Origin: Myxococcales bacterium
GTDB taxonomy: Bacteria; Myxococcota_A; Polyangia; Haliangiales; Haliangiaceae
Assembly (NCBI GenBank): GCA_947483555.1
Contig: CANKMW010000048.1
Location: forward strand, 1 to 64,000
DNA length: 64,000 nt
Reading direction: 5' to 3'
Below the pieces are notes generated by a model. The model ran no database searches. It saw only the letters and a list, made by a program, of their open reading frames with translations, and was not told the origin of the DNA. Within the stretch, counting starts at the first letter, position 1. Every line of letters starts with the position of its first letter. The position numbers were made by a program, and so were the translations under genes. This document shows positions 18,801 through 25,658 of the stretch, piece by piece.

Positions 18801-19200
18801 CGCGGCGTCGACGATCACGACGCGCCAGGCGTGGGGCGATCGCTTCGCCGGTCGCCTGGCCAGCGTCGGCAAGACCGCGCGCTACGCGGTCGCGCTCGAC
18901 GCCTACGAGGATGCGTCGTTCGCCATCACCCACGCCAAGGGCTCGGGCTGCAAGTTCCAGCTCGACCTGCTGCCGCCCAGCGTCATGAGCTACTTCGGCG
19001 GCCGCCGCATCACGCGGTGGACCGACGGCGCCGTCGGTCGCGACGGTGGCCGCTCGCCCGGCGGCCACGTCACGGCGATGATCCCGTGGACCTACACCGT
19101 CGAGGTCGGCCTCGAGGCCGGGTCCGCCGGGACCGACTGCTGGTACCGGCTCGAGATCGCCGAGTCCGACCTGAGCAGCAACGCCATGCCGGCCTGGTGA
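15892..19200 (+). CDS. Secreted lipoprotein, metallopeptidase-like with HExxxH motif
   Basis: 1102 residues. Lipoprotein signal MRTHHALLLLLAGAC with Cys at 15, then a propeptide-like region (RLERRWHGFVVDGQLLDAHV resembles FTP domains of thermolysin-like proteases). Around residue 476 is LGHEFGGHVVG, followed by ENLANLYG. Peptidases of this shape have HEFGH; here one extra Gly gives HExxxH. Cys-rich patch at about 575-630 (CPSTHACVMSPRSP, CARRCTSSCAGGLFC). The C-terminal third has PPC-like beta domains (ISGKLTAGDIDAFKIYVP). An AGGCGAGGG ribosome site precedes ATG 15892. Likely a cell-surface enzyme or an inactive relative; the motif decides which. Confidence 0.7.
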   Translation: MRTHHALLLLLAGACADAGPPGADHVPSDPAEAQRALSDFLDALGERGDAPFPTAWRQASAADFARAGALIHAIAGDTWLEDVATAEPAQLDAVEELAAASVGQLRLEWNDARGTPGAIHEVGFVRRGVEPRAVWDAFAAQRGGALAELYGLGAADQLVVAETVDAGATAIVRLERRWHGFVVDGQLLDAHVTTATSPLGDGYLAELTGALDRDLGARLPATPPSAWLDEDDARALAGDGVLTAELRIVCGAACQPLWIVRVEGGRELLIDAASGDLVADGSYSHHGTLKGPSYTPGAAAAPVPVKLRGSEIRTGGVYVGGTSLADGSHALTSSAAHTVDLVGPRPTGTWPRGRVDRRLLGSWNTIQNSTRTWTPSTEPNRDFTTAWARDDAKFERHSATVFGWLNYWQQMFSGLTVQIPGTASYMTENGGGGCQTGVLSTGAPGSGQTTWGQLGCRLNTTDTLPAPIGSMALLGHEFGGHVVGICNMVAGDSCTLVNPQNGPRPSTPGAWRSGVWGASIENLANLYGTVLTQFRNPGQSGFGGFNLPYSETWNYDGYQSTTDSLGTIAQDSAGVIDCLATGVSCPSTHACVMSPRSPHGNGRGVCARRCTSSCAGGLFCTAAATASEGLGVIPSVNVCWADDYMSNWFTTVGSRLALDAGWDNTLKWMTLAGAGNSGNGLRDFVGGTDSWYTTLLNLSIDDDYEITRAVRSAAGPTVTAATAWRDDFTNRFSRAVPMTVVDEVGTEIVLGGATSGYPIFNGTDPDRVLFRGVAGARYEISADPVAGSPVDLNITVHRWASGFTTTATTGHNLTGPGERITTDALPATDWYLVTFSNRISTTGGWRGKLRLIAGADDFSAALAEAYPVASGVPISGKLTAGDIDAFKIYVPNTTANLFVTTVASPVVHVEMYDPDGVAKPVNTWGFYNLVPAGKVGYWTFRIKNATTTTAYSVTATLSCATGTAPCDDLSAASTITTRQAWGDRFAGRLASVGKTARYAVALDAYEDASFAITHAKGSGCKFQLDLLPPSVMSYFGGRRITRWTDGAVGRDGGRSPGGHVTAMIPWTYTVEVGLEAGSAGTDCWYRLEIAESDLSSNAMPAW

Positions 19201-19233
19201 GGTGGGCCGCGCGGCGTGGTATGGAACCAGACG

Positions 19234-19848
19234 ATGTGGTCTCGTGCCGCGCTCGCCTCGGCTGCCCTGGTGATCGCTTGCCAGGGCAGCGACGGGAAGT
19301 CCGCGTCGCCACCGCCGCCGCCGGCCACCGCGGTGTCGGCGGGCGACGCCGGCGCGCTGGCGGTCGACGGTGGCGTGACCACGCTGCCGAGCTTCGATCC
19401 CGGCACCGGCTTTCACCTCGACGAGGCACCGGCGGCCCGGCCGGCGGGTCGGGTGGTCACGCGCGAGCGCAAGGTCGCGCAGATCCTGCTCCGCTCGACG
19501 CCGGCCGGCGCCATCGCGGCGGTCGATGGCGTGCGCCTGGGCACGACGCCGGTGTTGTGGGAGGGCTGGCTCGACGGACAGGCTCACGAGTTCACGTTCG
19601 TGATGGCCGGCCACTCGCTGGCCCGCTACCGCTTCGTCCCGGTGACCGGCGGCATCGTGCACGGCTCGCTGGTCAAGATCACCGACGACCGCGACGCCGG
19701 TGTACCCGCCATCCCGGCGGCGGTCCCGTCGGCGCCGTCCGCGCCGCCGGCGTCGTCGCCCGAGCGGCCGCCGCCGCCGCCGCCGGTCGACGCGGCGCCG
19801 GCGCCCGTCGATGCCGCCGTCGCGGCACCGTTCGGTCCGCCGCCCTGA
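19234..19848 (+). CDS. Pro-rich lipoprotein with PEGA-like domain
   Basis: 204 residues from ATG 19234 (an in-frame GTG at 19216 adds six residues before the signal). Signal MWSRAALASAALVIAC has a lipobox Cys at 16. Residues about 85-145 (ILLRSTPAGAIAAVDGVRLG, FVMAGHSLARYRFVPV) match the PEGA pattern of surface-layer carbohydrate-linked domains. The C-terminal 50 residues are Ala/Pro-rich. It lies 33 bp after the metalloprotease-like gene and is probably co-transcribed. Confidence 0.7.
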   Translation: MWSRAALASAALVIACQGSDGKSASPPPPPATAVSAGDAGALAVDGGVTTLPSFDPGTGFHLDEAPAARPAGRVVTRERKVAQILLRSTPAGAIAAVDGVRLGTTPVLWEGWLDGQAHEFTFVMAGHSLARYRFVPVTGGIVHGSLVKITDDRDAGVPAIPAAVPSAPSAPPASSPERPPPPPPVDAAPAPVDAAVAAPFGPPP

Positions 19849-19875
19849 TCTCGCCCGTCGCTCGGTCCCGTCCCG

Positions 19876-19896
19876 GGCCGCGGCCGTGCCGCGGCC
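19876..19896. terminator. GC hairpin between convergent genes
   Basis: GGCCGCGG (19876-19883), five-base loop, CCGCGGCC (19889-19896), within the 63-bp gap between the stop codons of two converging genes. The stem is perfect but no T-run follows. Several overlapping alternative pairings exist because the GGCCGTGCC unit repeats. Confidence 0.35.
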
Positions 19897-19911
19897 GTGC
19901 CGTGGCCGTGG

Positions 19912-21330
19912 TCAGGGACAGTTCGCGGTCCGGTACGGATCGGACGCGTAGTCCTCGAACCCGATCGTGAAGAACGCGCCCGGCGCCGGTCGCAGCTCGA
20001 CGCCGTTGACGACCACCACGTACTCGACCTCGGCGCGGACGTACTGGCCGTCGGGCGTGACGGTGGTCGGCTGCTCGGGGCACTGGTAGGGCTGGAACGG
20101 ATCGAGGCCGCGCACACCGACGGTGAAGCGGGCGTCGTTGCCGACCCGGCGGTCGAACCAGGCGTGGACCGTCCGCAGTGGTGCCGTCGAGCCGCGCGGC
20201 CGCCAGCGCAGCGTGGCGTCGAGCTTCTGCCACACGGTGGGATCATCGCGGTCGGTGACGCCCGGCGACCACACCCGGAAGCACAGGTTGGTGATCGCCG
20301 CCCGCTGGCGGGCCCAGGTGCCGAAGGCGACCACGCCGCCGGCGTCGACGCCGCCGTCGCACGGATCGGCCGTCTCACGGCTGAGCTTCGCGACCGCGCC
20401 GCCGAGCCACGCCGGCGGTAGCAGCACGTCGAACCGGTAGTTGGCGCCCAGGTTCGAGTCCCAGGCCTGGCAGCCCGGCACCGCCGTGTTCTCGAACCAC
20501 ACCTCGAGGCGGCGAGCGGTGCGCGGCACCTCGACGAGCAGCGCGCCGGACTTGATGGTGCCCGACGATCCCTCGCCGGTGTCCCAGCGGACGTGGGCGG
20601 CCACGTCCCAGAGATCGTGACCGTCGCGCGAGTTGCGGCACGTGGTCAGTCGCGCGGCGTCGTACTCGAGCCGCACCTGGCCGCCGGGGACCAGGCCGCC
20701 GATCTGGGTCTCGCTGTGGTCGGCGGCGAAGACGATGCGGGCCGGCGCGATCGGTCCGGCGCCCGGACAGACCGCGTCGTTGCGCGGCACGACGAAGCTG
20801 GTCGACCACGCGATCAGGTAGTTGTCGAAGTCGCCCGGGTAGCGGTTGTGATCGAACAGGCGGCCACCCCCGGCCAGGCGCGCGAACGGCACCACGTTGA
20901 TCTGGGCCCGGGTCAGCGCCGTGCCGCTCATGCCGGGGCCGGGCAGGTTGCGGTCCATCCGCACCCGGTAACGCACGAAGCCCGGGCTCGCCGGCGTGGA
21001 GGTCGCCGTGGCCTGCACCTCCCACCAGGTCGGATCGGAGCCGTACTGATAGAGCACCGCGGGCGCGGCGCCTTCCGCGGCGGCGGCCGCCGACAGCTCG
21101 AGCGCGCCTTCCCAGATCCACGACGTGCCGCTGGTCTGGTACCCACCGGTCCCGTTCGACAGCCGGGCGAGATCGCGCAGCGCGACGTGGCAGTTGCGGT
21201 CGGCCTGGTCGCGCGATCCGTCGACGCCGAGCAGGGGCGCTTCACCGGCCACGACCTCATGCTCGTCGGCGTCGACACAGGCGGAGGGAGCGAGGCAGAG
21301 CGCAACGGCGGCGAGGAGGCGGCGAGGCAT
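19912..21330 (-). CDS. Secreted lipoprotein of unknown function
   Basis: 472 residues from ATG 21330, giving the signal MPRRLLAAVALCLAPSAC with lipobox Cys at 18. The body is beta-rich with two similar halves built around W/F-x-D motifs (AAHVRWDTGEGSSGTIKSGA and DATLRWRPRGSTAPLRTVHA; VWFENTAVPGC and AWFDRRVGNDARFTV). This looks like an internally duplicated beta-sandwich domain of the type found in many myxobacterial lipoproteins; I cannot name it with confidence. The last residues FTIGFEDYASDPYRTANCP are intact. Stands alone, convergent with the PEGA gene. Confidence 0.7.
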   Translation of the reverse strand: MPRRLLAAVALCLAPSACVDADEHEVVAGEAPLLGVDGSRDQADRNCHVALRDLARLSNGTGGYQTSGTSWIWEGALELSAAAAAEGAAPAVLYQYGSDPTWWEVQATATSTPASPGFVRYRVRMDRNLPGPGMSGTALTRAQINVVPFARLAGGGRLFDHNRYPGDFDNYLIAWSTSFVVPRNDAVCPGAGPIAPARIVFAADHSETQIGGLVPGGQVRLEYDAARLTTCRNSRDGHDLWDVAAHVRWDTGEGSSGTIKSGALLVEVPRTARRLEVWFENTAVPGCQAWDSNLGANYRFDVLLPPAWLGGAVAKLSRETADPCDGGVDAGGVVAFGTWARQRAAITNLCFRVWSPGVTDRDDPTVWQKLDATLRWRPRGSTAPLRTVHAWFDRRVGNDARFTVGVRGLDPFQPYQCPEQPTTVTPDGQYVRAEVEYVVVVNGVELRPAPGAFFTIGFEDYASDPYRTANCP

Positions 21331-21489
21331 GGTCCGGGGCTTCGCATCCGCTGTGCCACCTCGGCGCCCCTGCAAGTCATCGACATCACGGACCGGCGGC
21401 GCCGGGTGGCCACTGCAGTCGCCGCCGGCGCGCTGCCAAACGCAACGAACGCAAGGCGGGACCGGTGCCGGCCACCGGATCGTCGGCGG

Positions 21490-22728
21490 TCAGCGCTTGT
21501 CGGACGGTCGGTACAGCGTGATCAGCTTGCTGCCGCGGTCGAAGCCGACGTTCTTCTCCATCACCCACAGCACGTCGCCCACCCAGCCCCAGCGCAGCTT
21601 CTTCCGGGGCGCGATCACGCGGGCCCGGCGCGTGGCGCGGTCGCCATCGACCTCGAACAGATCGAGGTATTCCGCATCGGCCTTCTTGCGCGCCACCGCC
21701 GCCGCGTTGACCGGATCGATCTGCAGCGACACCCACAGCTTGTCACCGCGCATCGCGTAGGCGAGCGACGCCGCGGTGTAGAGCGGGAGCGGCTGATCGA
21801 GCGTGAGCGGGCGCGGAACCCCGTCCTGCCACACCTCGACCTCGGAGTTGTCCTCCTTCATGCGCGCGAACAGGTGCTCGGGGGTCTCGGTCATGACCTC
21901 GACCTGGCGGGCGCGGCCAAGCAGGTCGGTGATCGGTTCGTCCTTCACCCACGCCGCGGTGAGCAGGTTCCACGCCGCCGCGGTGTTGGGCGAGCGCTGG
22001 TCCTCGGCCTTGCGCCACACGCCGCCGCGGGTGCCGACCGCGACCGTCATGTCGTCGATGAAGTAGTGGGGCGTGAAGTCGAGCTTGGCGTCGCGGCCAT
22101 CACGGCCGAGCATGAGGCGGCCGGGCTTCTTGCCCAGCTTCTTGCCCTTGAGCAGCTCGAACGCCTCGGCCTGGAGCAGCGTGCCGGCGCGCGCCAGCGG
22201 ATCGCGCGTATGGGCGATCACGGCCAGCTGGCCGTTCACGGTGCGCAGGAAGATGTCGGTCGCCGGCTTGTGCTTGTACGCCTTGACGACCGTGCCATCG
22301 AACCCGACCAGGGTGCCGTGCACTGGCTTGCCGGGGTCGTCGTCCGAGACCACGAACAGCCGGTCGCCGAGCAGGTAGAGCCGGCGCACGGCCGGGGCGA
22401 CCGCGGCGACGCTGAAGCTGGCGATCTCGCCGGCGTCGGCGGTCCCGATCACCTGGACCTGGACCTCGGCGGCGCCGTCGGTGACTACCAAGGCCATCCG
22501 GGTGCCATCGGTGGTGAAGACGTCGTCGAGAAAGCCACGTTCGGGCGCGAACGCGCCCAGCTCGGCGAGCCCGACCAGTGGCACCGGCGGCAGTGTCTTC
22601 TCGATCTTGGGAACCGGCCTCGGTTGCGGGGGCGGCGGCCCCGGCGCTCGCCGGTCTGGCTGGGCCGCGGCGGTGCCGGCGACGATCGTGAGACTGCACA
22701 GAGCCGAGGCGAGTCGAGCGCGCATCAT
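21490..22728 (-). CDS. Exported protein of unknown function, possible propeller
   Basis: 412 residues from ATG 22728 (adjacent ATG at 22725), with AGAAGG just upstream. Signal MMRARLASALCSLTIVAGTAAAQ, a short Pro-rich linker, then repeated strand motifs with RLYLLGDRLFVVSDDD, GVWRKAEDQRSP, DKLWVSLQIDP and VGDVLWVMEKNVGFD. The spacing of these suggests a WD/propeller-like fold, but no family motif is certain. It diverges from the methyltransferase gene with only 37 bp between the two starts, so the promoters must overlap the coding ends. Confidence 0.65.
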   Translation of the reverse strand: MMRARLASALCSLTIVAGTAAAQPDRRAPGPPPPQPRPVPKIEKTLPPVPLVGLAELGAFAPERGFLDDVFTTDGTRMALVVTDGAAEVQVQVIGTADAGEIASFSVAAVAPAVRRLYLLGDRLFVVSDDDPGKPVHGTLVGFDGTVVKAYKHKPATDIFLRTVNGQLAVIAHTRDPLARAGTLLQAEAFELLKGKKLGKKPGRLMLGRDGRDAKLDFTPHYFIDDMTVAVGTRGGVWRKAEDQRSPNTAAAWNLLTAAWVKDEPITDLLGRARQVEVMTETPEHLFARMKEDNSEVEVWQDGVPRPLTLDQPLPLYTAASLAYAMRGDKLWVSLQIDPVNAAAVARKKADAEYLDLFEVDGDRATRRARVIAPRKKLRWGWVGDVLWVMEKNVGFDRGSKLITLYRPSDKR

Positions 22729-22765
22729 CCACCTTCTCGAGGCGAACCTCGTGAGTCGGTTGCCC

Positions 22766-23554
22766 ATGACGGGAGTGCCACGACCGGGCGGCGAGCGCAA
22801 CTGGCCGCGGGTTCCGTACACTGGGGGCCTGTCCGACCCCGCCGACCCCGCCGACCCCGCCGACCCCGCCGACCCCGCCGGCCGCGCCCCGGTCCGCTCC
22901 GTCCACCACGGCGACGGCGTGGCGTTTCTGGCCGCTGGCCTGGCCACCGACCACGCGCTGGTCACGTCGTTGCCCGATCACTCCGAGGTGCCCGACCTCG
23001 GCGTCGACGGCTGGCGGCGATGGTTCACCGCCACCGTCGCGCTGGCCTGCCGCGCGGTCGCCGACGACGACGTCGCGATCTTCTTCCAGACCGACGTGAA
23101 GCACGACGGTCGCTGGATCGACAAGGGGCACCTGGTCCACGCCGGCGCTGACGCCGCGGACAGCCACCTGCTGTGGCACAAGATCGTGTGCCGCGTCGCA
23201 CCGGGGACGATCACGTTTGGCCGTCCCGCGTTCGCCCACCTGCTGTGCGCGTCGCGCCGGCTGCGCCTGGCGCCGGGCCGCTCGACGGCCGACGTGCTGC
23301 CCGGGCTCGGCGAGATGCCGTGGTCGCGCGCCATGGGCGCCGACGTCTGTCGCGCGGTGGCCCGCTTCCTCGTCGAGCACACCGCCACCCGCGCCGTGGT
23401 CGATCCGTTCTGCGGCGCCGGCACCATGCTCGCCGCCGCCAACGAGGTCGGGCTCGACGCCATCGGCGTCGAGCTGTCGCGCCGCCGCGCCGCCCGCGCT
23501 CGCCGTCTGGTGCTGGCACCCGCGCCGGCGGCCGGCGGCCAGAAGCCGAGGTGA
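22766..23554 (+). CDS. SAM-dependent methyltransferase (DNA/RNA methylase-like)
   Basis: 262 residues from ATG 22766. The C-terminal part carries the SAM-binding motif VVDPFCGAGTMLAAANEVG (about 211-229) and GVELSRRRAARARRL, as in UPF0020/Trm11-like and N4/N6 DNA methylases. Upstream are IFFQTDVKHDGRWIDKGHL and MPWSRAMGADVC. No NPPY or DPPY catalytic motif is apparent, so target base is unknown. The first 40 residues contain five DPA units from a 9-bp tandem repeat and may not be conserved; GTG codons at 22888 or later could be the true start. Confidence 0.7.
   Translation: MTGVPRPGGERNWPRVPYTGGLSDPADPADPADPADPAGRAPVRSVHHGDGVAFLAAGLATDHALVTSLPDHSEVPDLGVDGWRRWFTATVALACRAVADDDVAIFFQTDVKHDGRWIDKGHLVHAGADAADSHLLWHKIVCRVAPGTITFGRPAFAHLLCASRRLRLAPGRSTADVLPGLGEMPWSRAMGADVCRAVARFLVEHTATRAVVDPFCGAGTMLAAANEVGLDAIGVELSRRRAARARRLVLAPAPAAGGQKPR
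22835..22879 (+). repeat. Five perfect 9-bp tandem repeats inside a gene start
   Basis: GACCCCGCC is repeated five times head to tail and encodes (Asp-Pro-Ala)5 near the N-terminus of the methyltransferase. Copy-number change would keep the frame. Such a perfect array suggests recent slippage. Confidence 0.85.
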
Positions 23555-23596
23555 TCCGAGCGTCTCCGGCCATCGACCAGCAGACGAGCGCGACCG

Positions 23597-24517
23597 TCAG
23601 CTCCTGGTCAGGGCGACGGCGAGCGCGGCGCCGAGCGTCGCGTTGTGGCGGGCGAGGGCGCGGTTGGCGGTGACGGCGGCGCCGCCGGTGGTGCCGGCCA
23701 GGCGCGCCAGCAGGTAGGGCGTCAGGCGCTTGCCGCTGACCGCGTCGGCGTCGGCCAGGGCGATCGCGCTGGCGATGGCGGCATCGATGGTCGCGGTGTC
23801 GAGCGCGGCCGCGACCGGGATCGGGTTGCACACCAGCACGCCGCCCTGACCGAGCTCGTCCCAGCGGGCGCGGCAGATCGCCGCCAGGGCCGTGACGTCG
23901 TCGACGCGGTGATCGAGGCGCAGGCCCGAGCTGCGGGTGTAGAACGCAGGTAGCTCGTCGGTGCCGAAGCCGATCACCAGCACGCCGAGCGTCTCCAGCA
24001 GCTCGAGCGTGCGCGGCAGATCGAGGATGGCCTTGGCGCCGGCCGAGATCACCGCGATCGGCGTTCGCGCCAGCGCCGGCAGGTCGTGAGAGACATCGCC
24101 GAGGCCGCCGCGGTGGACGCCGCCGAGGCCGCCGGTCGCGAACACCCGGATGCCGACCCGCGCCGCGAGCACGGCGGTGGCGCTGACCGTGGTGGCGGCG
24201 TCGCCGCCGCGGGCCAGGTGCACGGCCAGGTCGGCGGCGCCGGTCTTGGCGAAGCGAGCGCCGTGCTCGGCCAGCTCGGCGAGGGCGTCGTCGGGGAGGC
24301 CGATGCGCACCCGCCCGGCGACCACCGCGATGGTCGCCGGCGTGGCGCCGCCGGCACGCACCGCGACCTCGAGCTCGCGGGCGAGGGCGAGGTTGTCCGG
24401 GTAGGGCAGGCCGTGGGCGACGATGGTCGACTCGAGCGCGACGACCGCGCCACCGGCCGCCAGCGTGGCGGCGACCTCGGGCGCGACGTCGAACGACGTG
24501 GTCACGCGGCGGACCAT
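23597..24517 (-). CDS. psuG: Pseudouridine-5'-phosphate glycosidase
   Basis: 306 residues from ATG 24517, the family length. Characteristic stretches are GGAVVALESTIVAHGLPYP, VAVRAGGATPATIAVVAGRV, FATGGLGGVHRG and VISAGAKAILDLPRTLELLE, then VLVIGFGTDELPAFYTRSSG and GGVLVCNPIP. PsuG is a Mn-dependent enzyme that splits pseudouridine 5'-phosphate into uracil and ribose 5-phosphate, in the cytoplasm. The kinase partner PsuK is not adjacent. It diverges from a small Cys protein, with a 36-bp gap. Confidence 0.92.
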   Translation of the reverse strand: MVRRVTTSFDVAPEVAATLAAGGAVVALESTIVAHGLPYPDNLALARELEVAVRAGGATPATIAVVAGRVRIGLPDDALAELAEHGARFAKTGAADLAVHLARGGDAATTVSATAVLAARVGIRVFATGGLGGVHRGGLGDVSHDLPALARTPIAVISAGAKAILDLPRTLELLETLGVLVIGFGTDELPAFYTRSSGLRLDHRVDDVTALAAICRARWDELGQGGVLVCNPIPVAAALDTATIDAAIASAIALADADAVSGKRLTPYLLARLAGTTGGAAVTANRALARHNATLGAALAVALTRS

Positions 24518-24553
24518 ACCCGCGCCGCGCCGCCGCGCGCTACAGTGGGCGTC

Positions 24554-24769
24554 GTGCGCTTCCCGCTCACCGCCCAGCTCGTCGACGAGGCGCGGCGCTT
24601 CGAGCTTCGCTCGGCGTGCCGCGACTGCCTGTTCTGGCTCGAGCGGCGGCAGGCGTGCCTGCACGGCTGGCCCGATGAGGGCCAGCGGCGGTGGCCGCTC
24701 GATGCGCCGCACGAGGATGGCAGCGCGCCGGTCGACGCTGCGTTCTGCAAGGAGTTCGAGCTGCGCTGA
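24554..24769 (+). CDS. Small four-Cys protein of unknown function
   Basis: 71 residues from GTG 24554. Four cysteines (C22, C25, C35 and C65) include CRDCLFW, a CxxC that could bind zinc or an iron-sulfur cluster with the other two. Tail HEDGSAPVDAAFCKEFELR. Sequence looks real (codon use and strong Trp/Phe content differ from shadow frames). It starts 36 bp from psuG on the opposite strand. Function unknown. Confidence 0.6.
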   Translation: MRFPLTAQLVDEARRFELRSACRDCLFWLERRQACLHGWPDEGQRRWPLDAPHEDGSAPVDAAFCKEFELR

Positions 24770-24788
24770 CGGTCGCGGTTTCGGCGGC

Positions 24789-25131
24789 GCGCCACGGGCC
24801 CTTCGACTCGCCGCTTCGCGGCACGCTCCGGGCGAACGGATTCGAGATGCGCCACGGGCCCTTCGACTCGCCGCTTCGCGGCTCGCTCAGGGCGAACGGA
24901 TTTCCACGGTCGTGGCAGGTCGCGAATCAGCTCTGTTCCATGCCGCCGCGCGTCCGATCGCTTGCACGTCCCACCACCGGACGTCCTGAGCCGGGCCGAG
25001 CGCAAGCGAGGTCCGTGTCGAAGGACGGACGTCGTCGAGATGCGCCACGGGCCCTTCGACTCGCCGCTCTGCGGCTCGCAAGGGCGAACGGATTTCCACG
25101 GTCGTGGCAGGTCGCGAATCAGCTCGGTTCC
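24789..25131. repeat. Cluster of duplicated REP-like palindromic repeats
   Basis: A 52-bp unit (GCGCCACGGGCCCTTCGACT ... GGGCGAACGGA) occurs at 24789, 24849 and 25042. Each has a stem GCCGC-TTC-GCGGC inside an outer CCTTCGACTC / GCTCAGGG pairing. A second 39-bp unit starting TTTCCACGGTCGTGGCAGGT follows the last two, at 24901 and 25093. A related, more diverged palindrome (GTCCTGAGC ... GTCGAAGGAC) sits at about 24981-25029. The whole 377-bp gap 24770-25146 is occupied by these and holds no gene. Confidence 0.85.
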
Positions 25132-25146
25132 AGACCGTTCGGTGTC

Positions 25147-25473
25147 TTAGTACGGAGTCTGCGTTATCCACGTCCACTGGCAGTCTCTTGCGGCCGGCGT
25201 CAGCAGGAGACCGAGCAGGCCGGCGGCGACCATCGGTACGCCGACCGCCATGCCCGATCCCCACGACGCGCATGATGGCTCGCCGTGCTTCCCGCAGCGC
25301 TTCGTGTCGCGGACGATCAATGCGACGCCTGCGACGGCCGTGGCGGCGGGGACGCCGTAGGCGACCGCCGCCGACGGTCTGCCCGGCACGACGCAGCCGG
25401 TACCGCCGGCGGTGAGAGCTGCGACCAGCACGGTCACGGTGAGCGATCGAGACGACGACGACGGCGTGCGCAT
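25147..25473 (-). CDS. Small lipoprotein with membrane segments
   Basis: 108 residues. Signal ending in LTAGGTGC gives a lipobox. Two further hydrophobic stretches (AVAYGVPAATAVAGVALIV and GMAVGVPMVAAGLLGLLL) frame a short Cys-containing loop (RCGKHGEPSCAS). Family unknown. It lies just beyond the repeat cluster and 185 bp from the reductase gene, with nothing recognisable in that gap. Confidence 0.5.
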   Translation of the reverse strand: MRTPSSSSRSLTVTVLVAALTAGGTGCVVPGRPSAAVAYGVPAATAVAGVALIVRDTKRCGKHGEPSCASWGSGMAVGVPMVAAGLLGLLLTPAARDCQWTWITQTPY

Positions 25474-25658
25474 GGCGGGACGTGGTGCAACTCGCAGACC
25501 ACGCGCGGTCGGCGCTCGTGGCCGGGCGTCGTACGACGCAACCGCGCGTTCGCCGGACGGTTGCCAATTCCTTCCCGGTCCTTCCGTACTTCACGCCGTG
25601 TCTCGCCGCGCAACGGGCCGTCAGATCTCCATCGGCGTCGGCTACCGGTACGGTTTCT

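Noticed and set aside
15829..19662. Minus-strand frame of 1277 codons opposite the metalloprotease-like gene
   Set aside because: Composition of an antisense shadow; the plus strand has signal peptide, motif and ribosome site.
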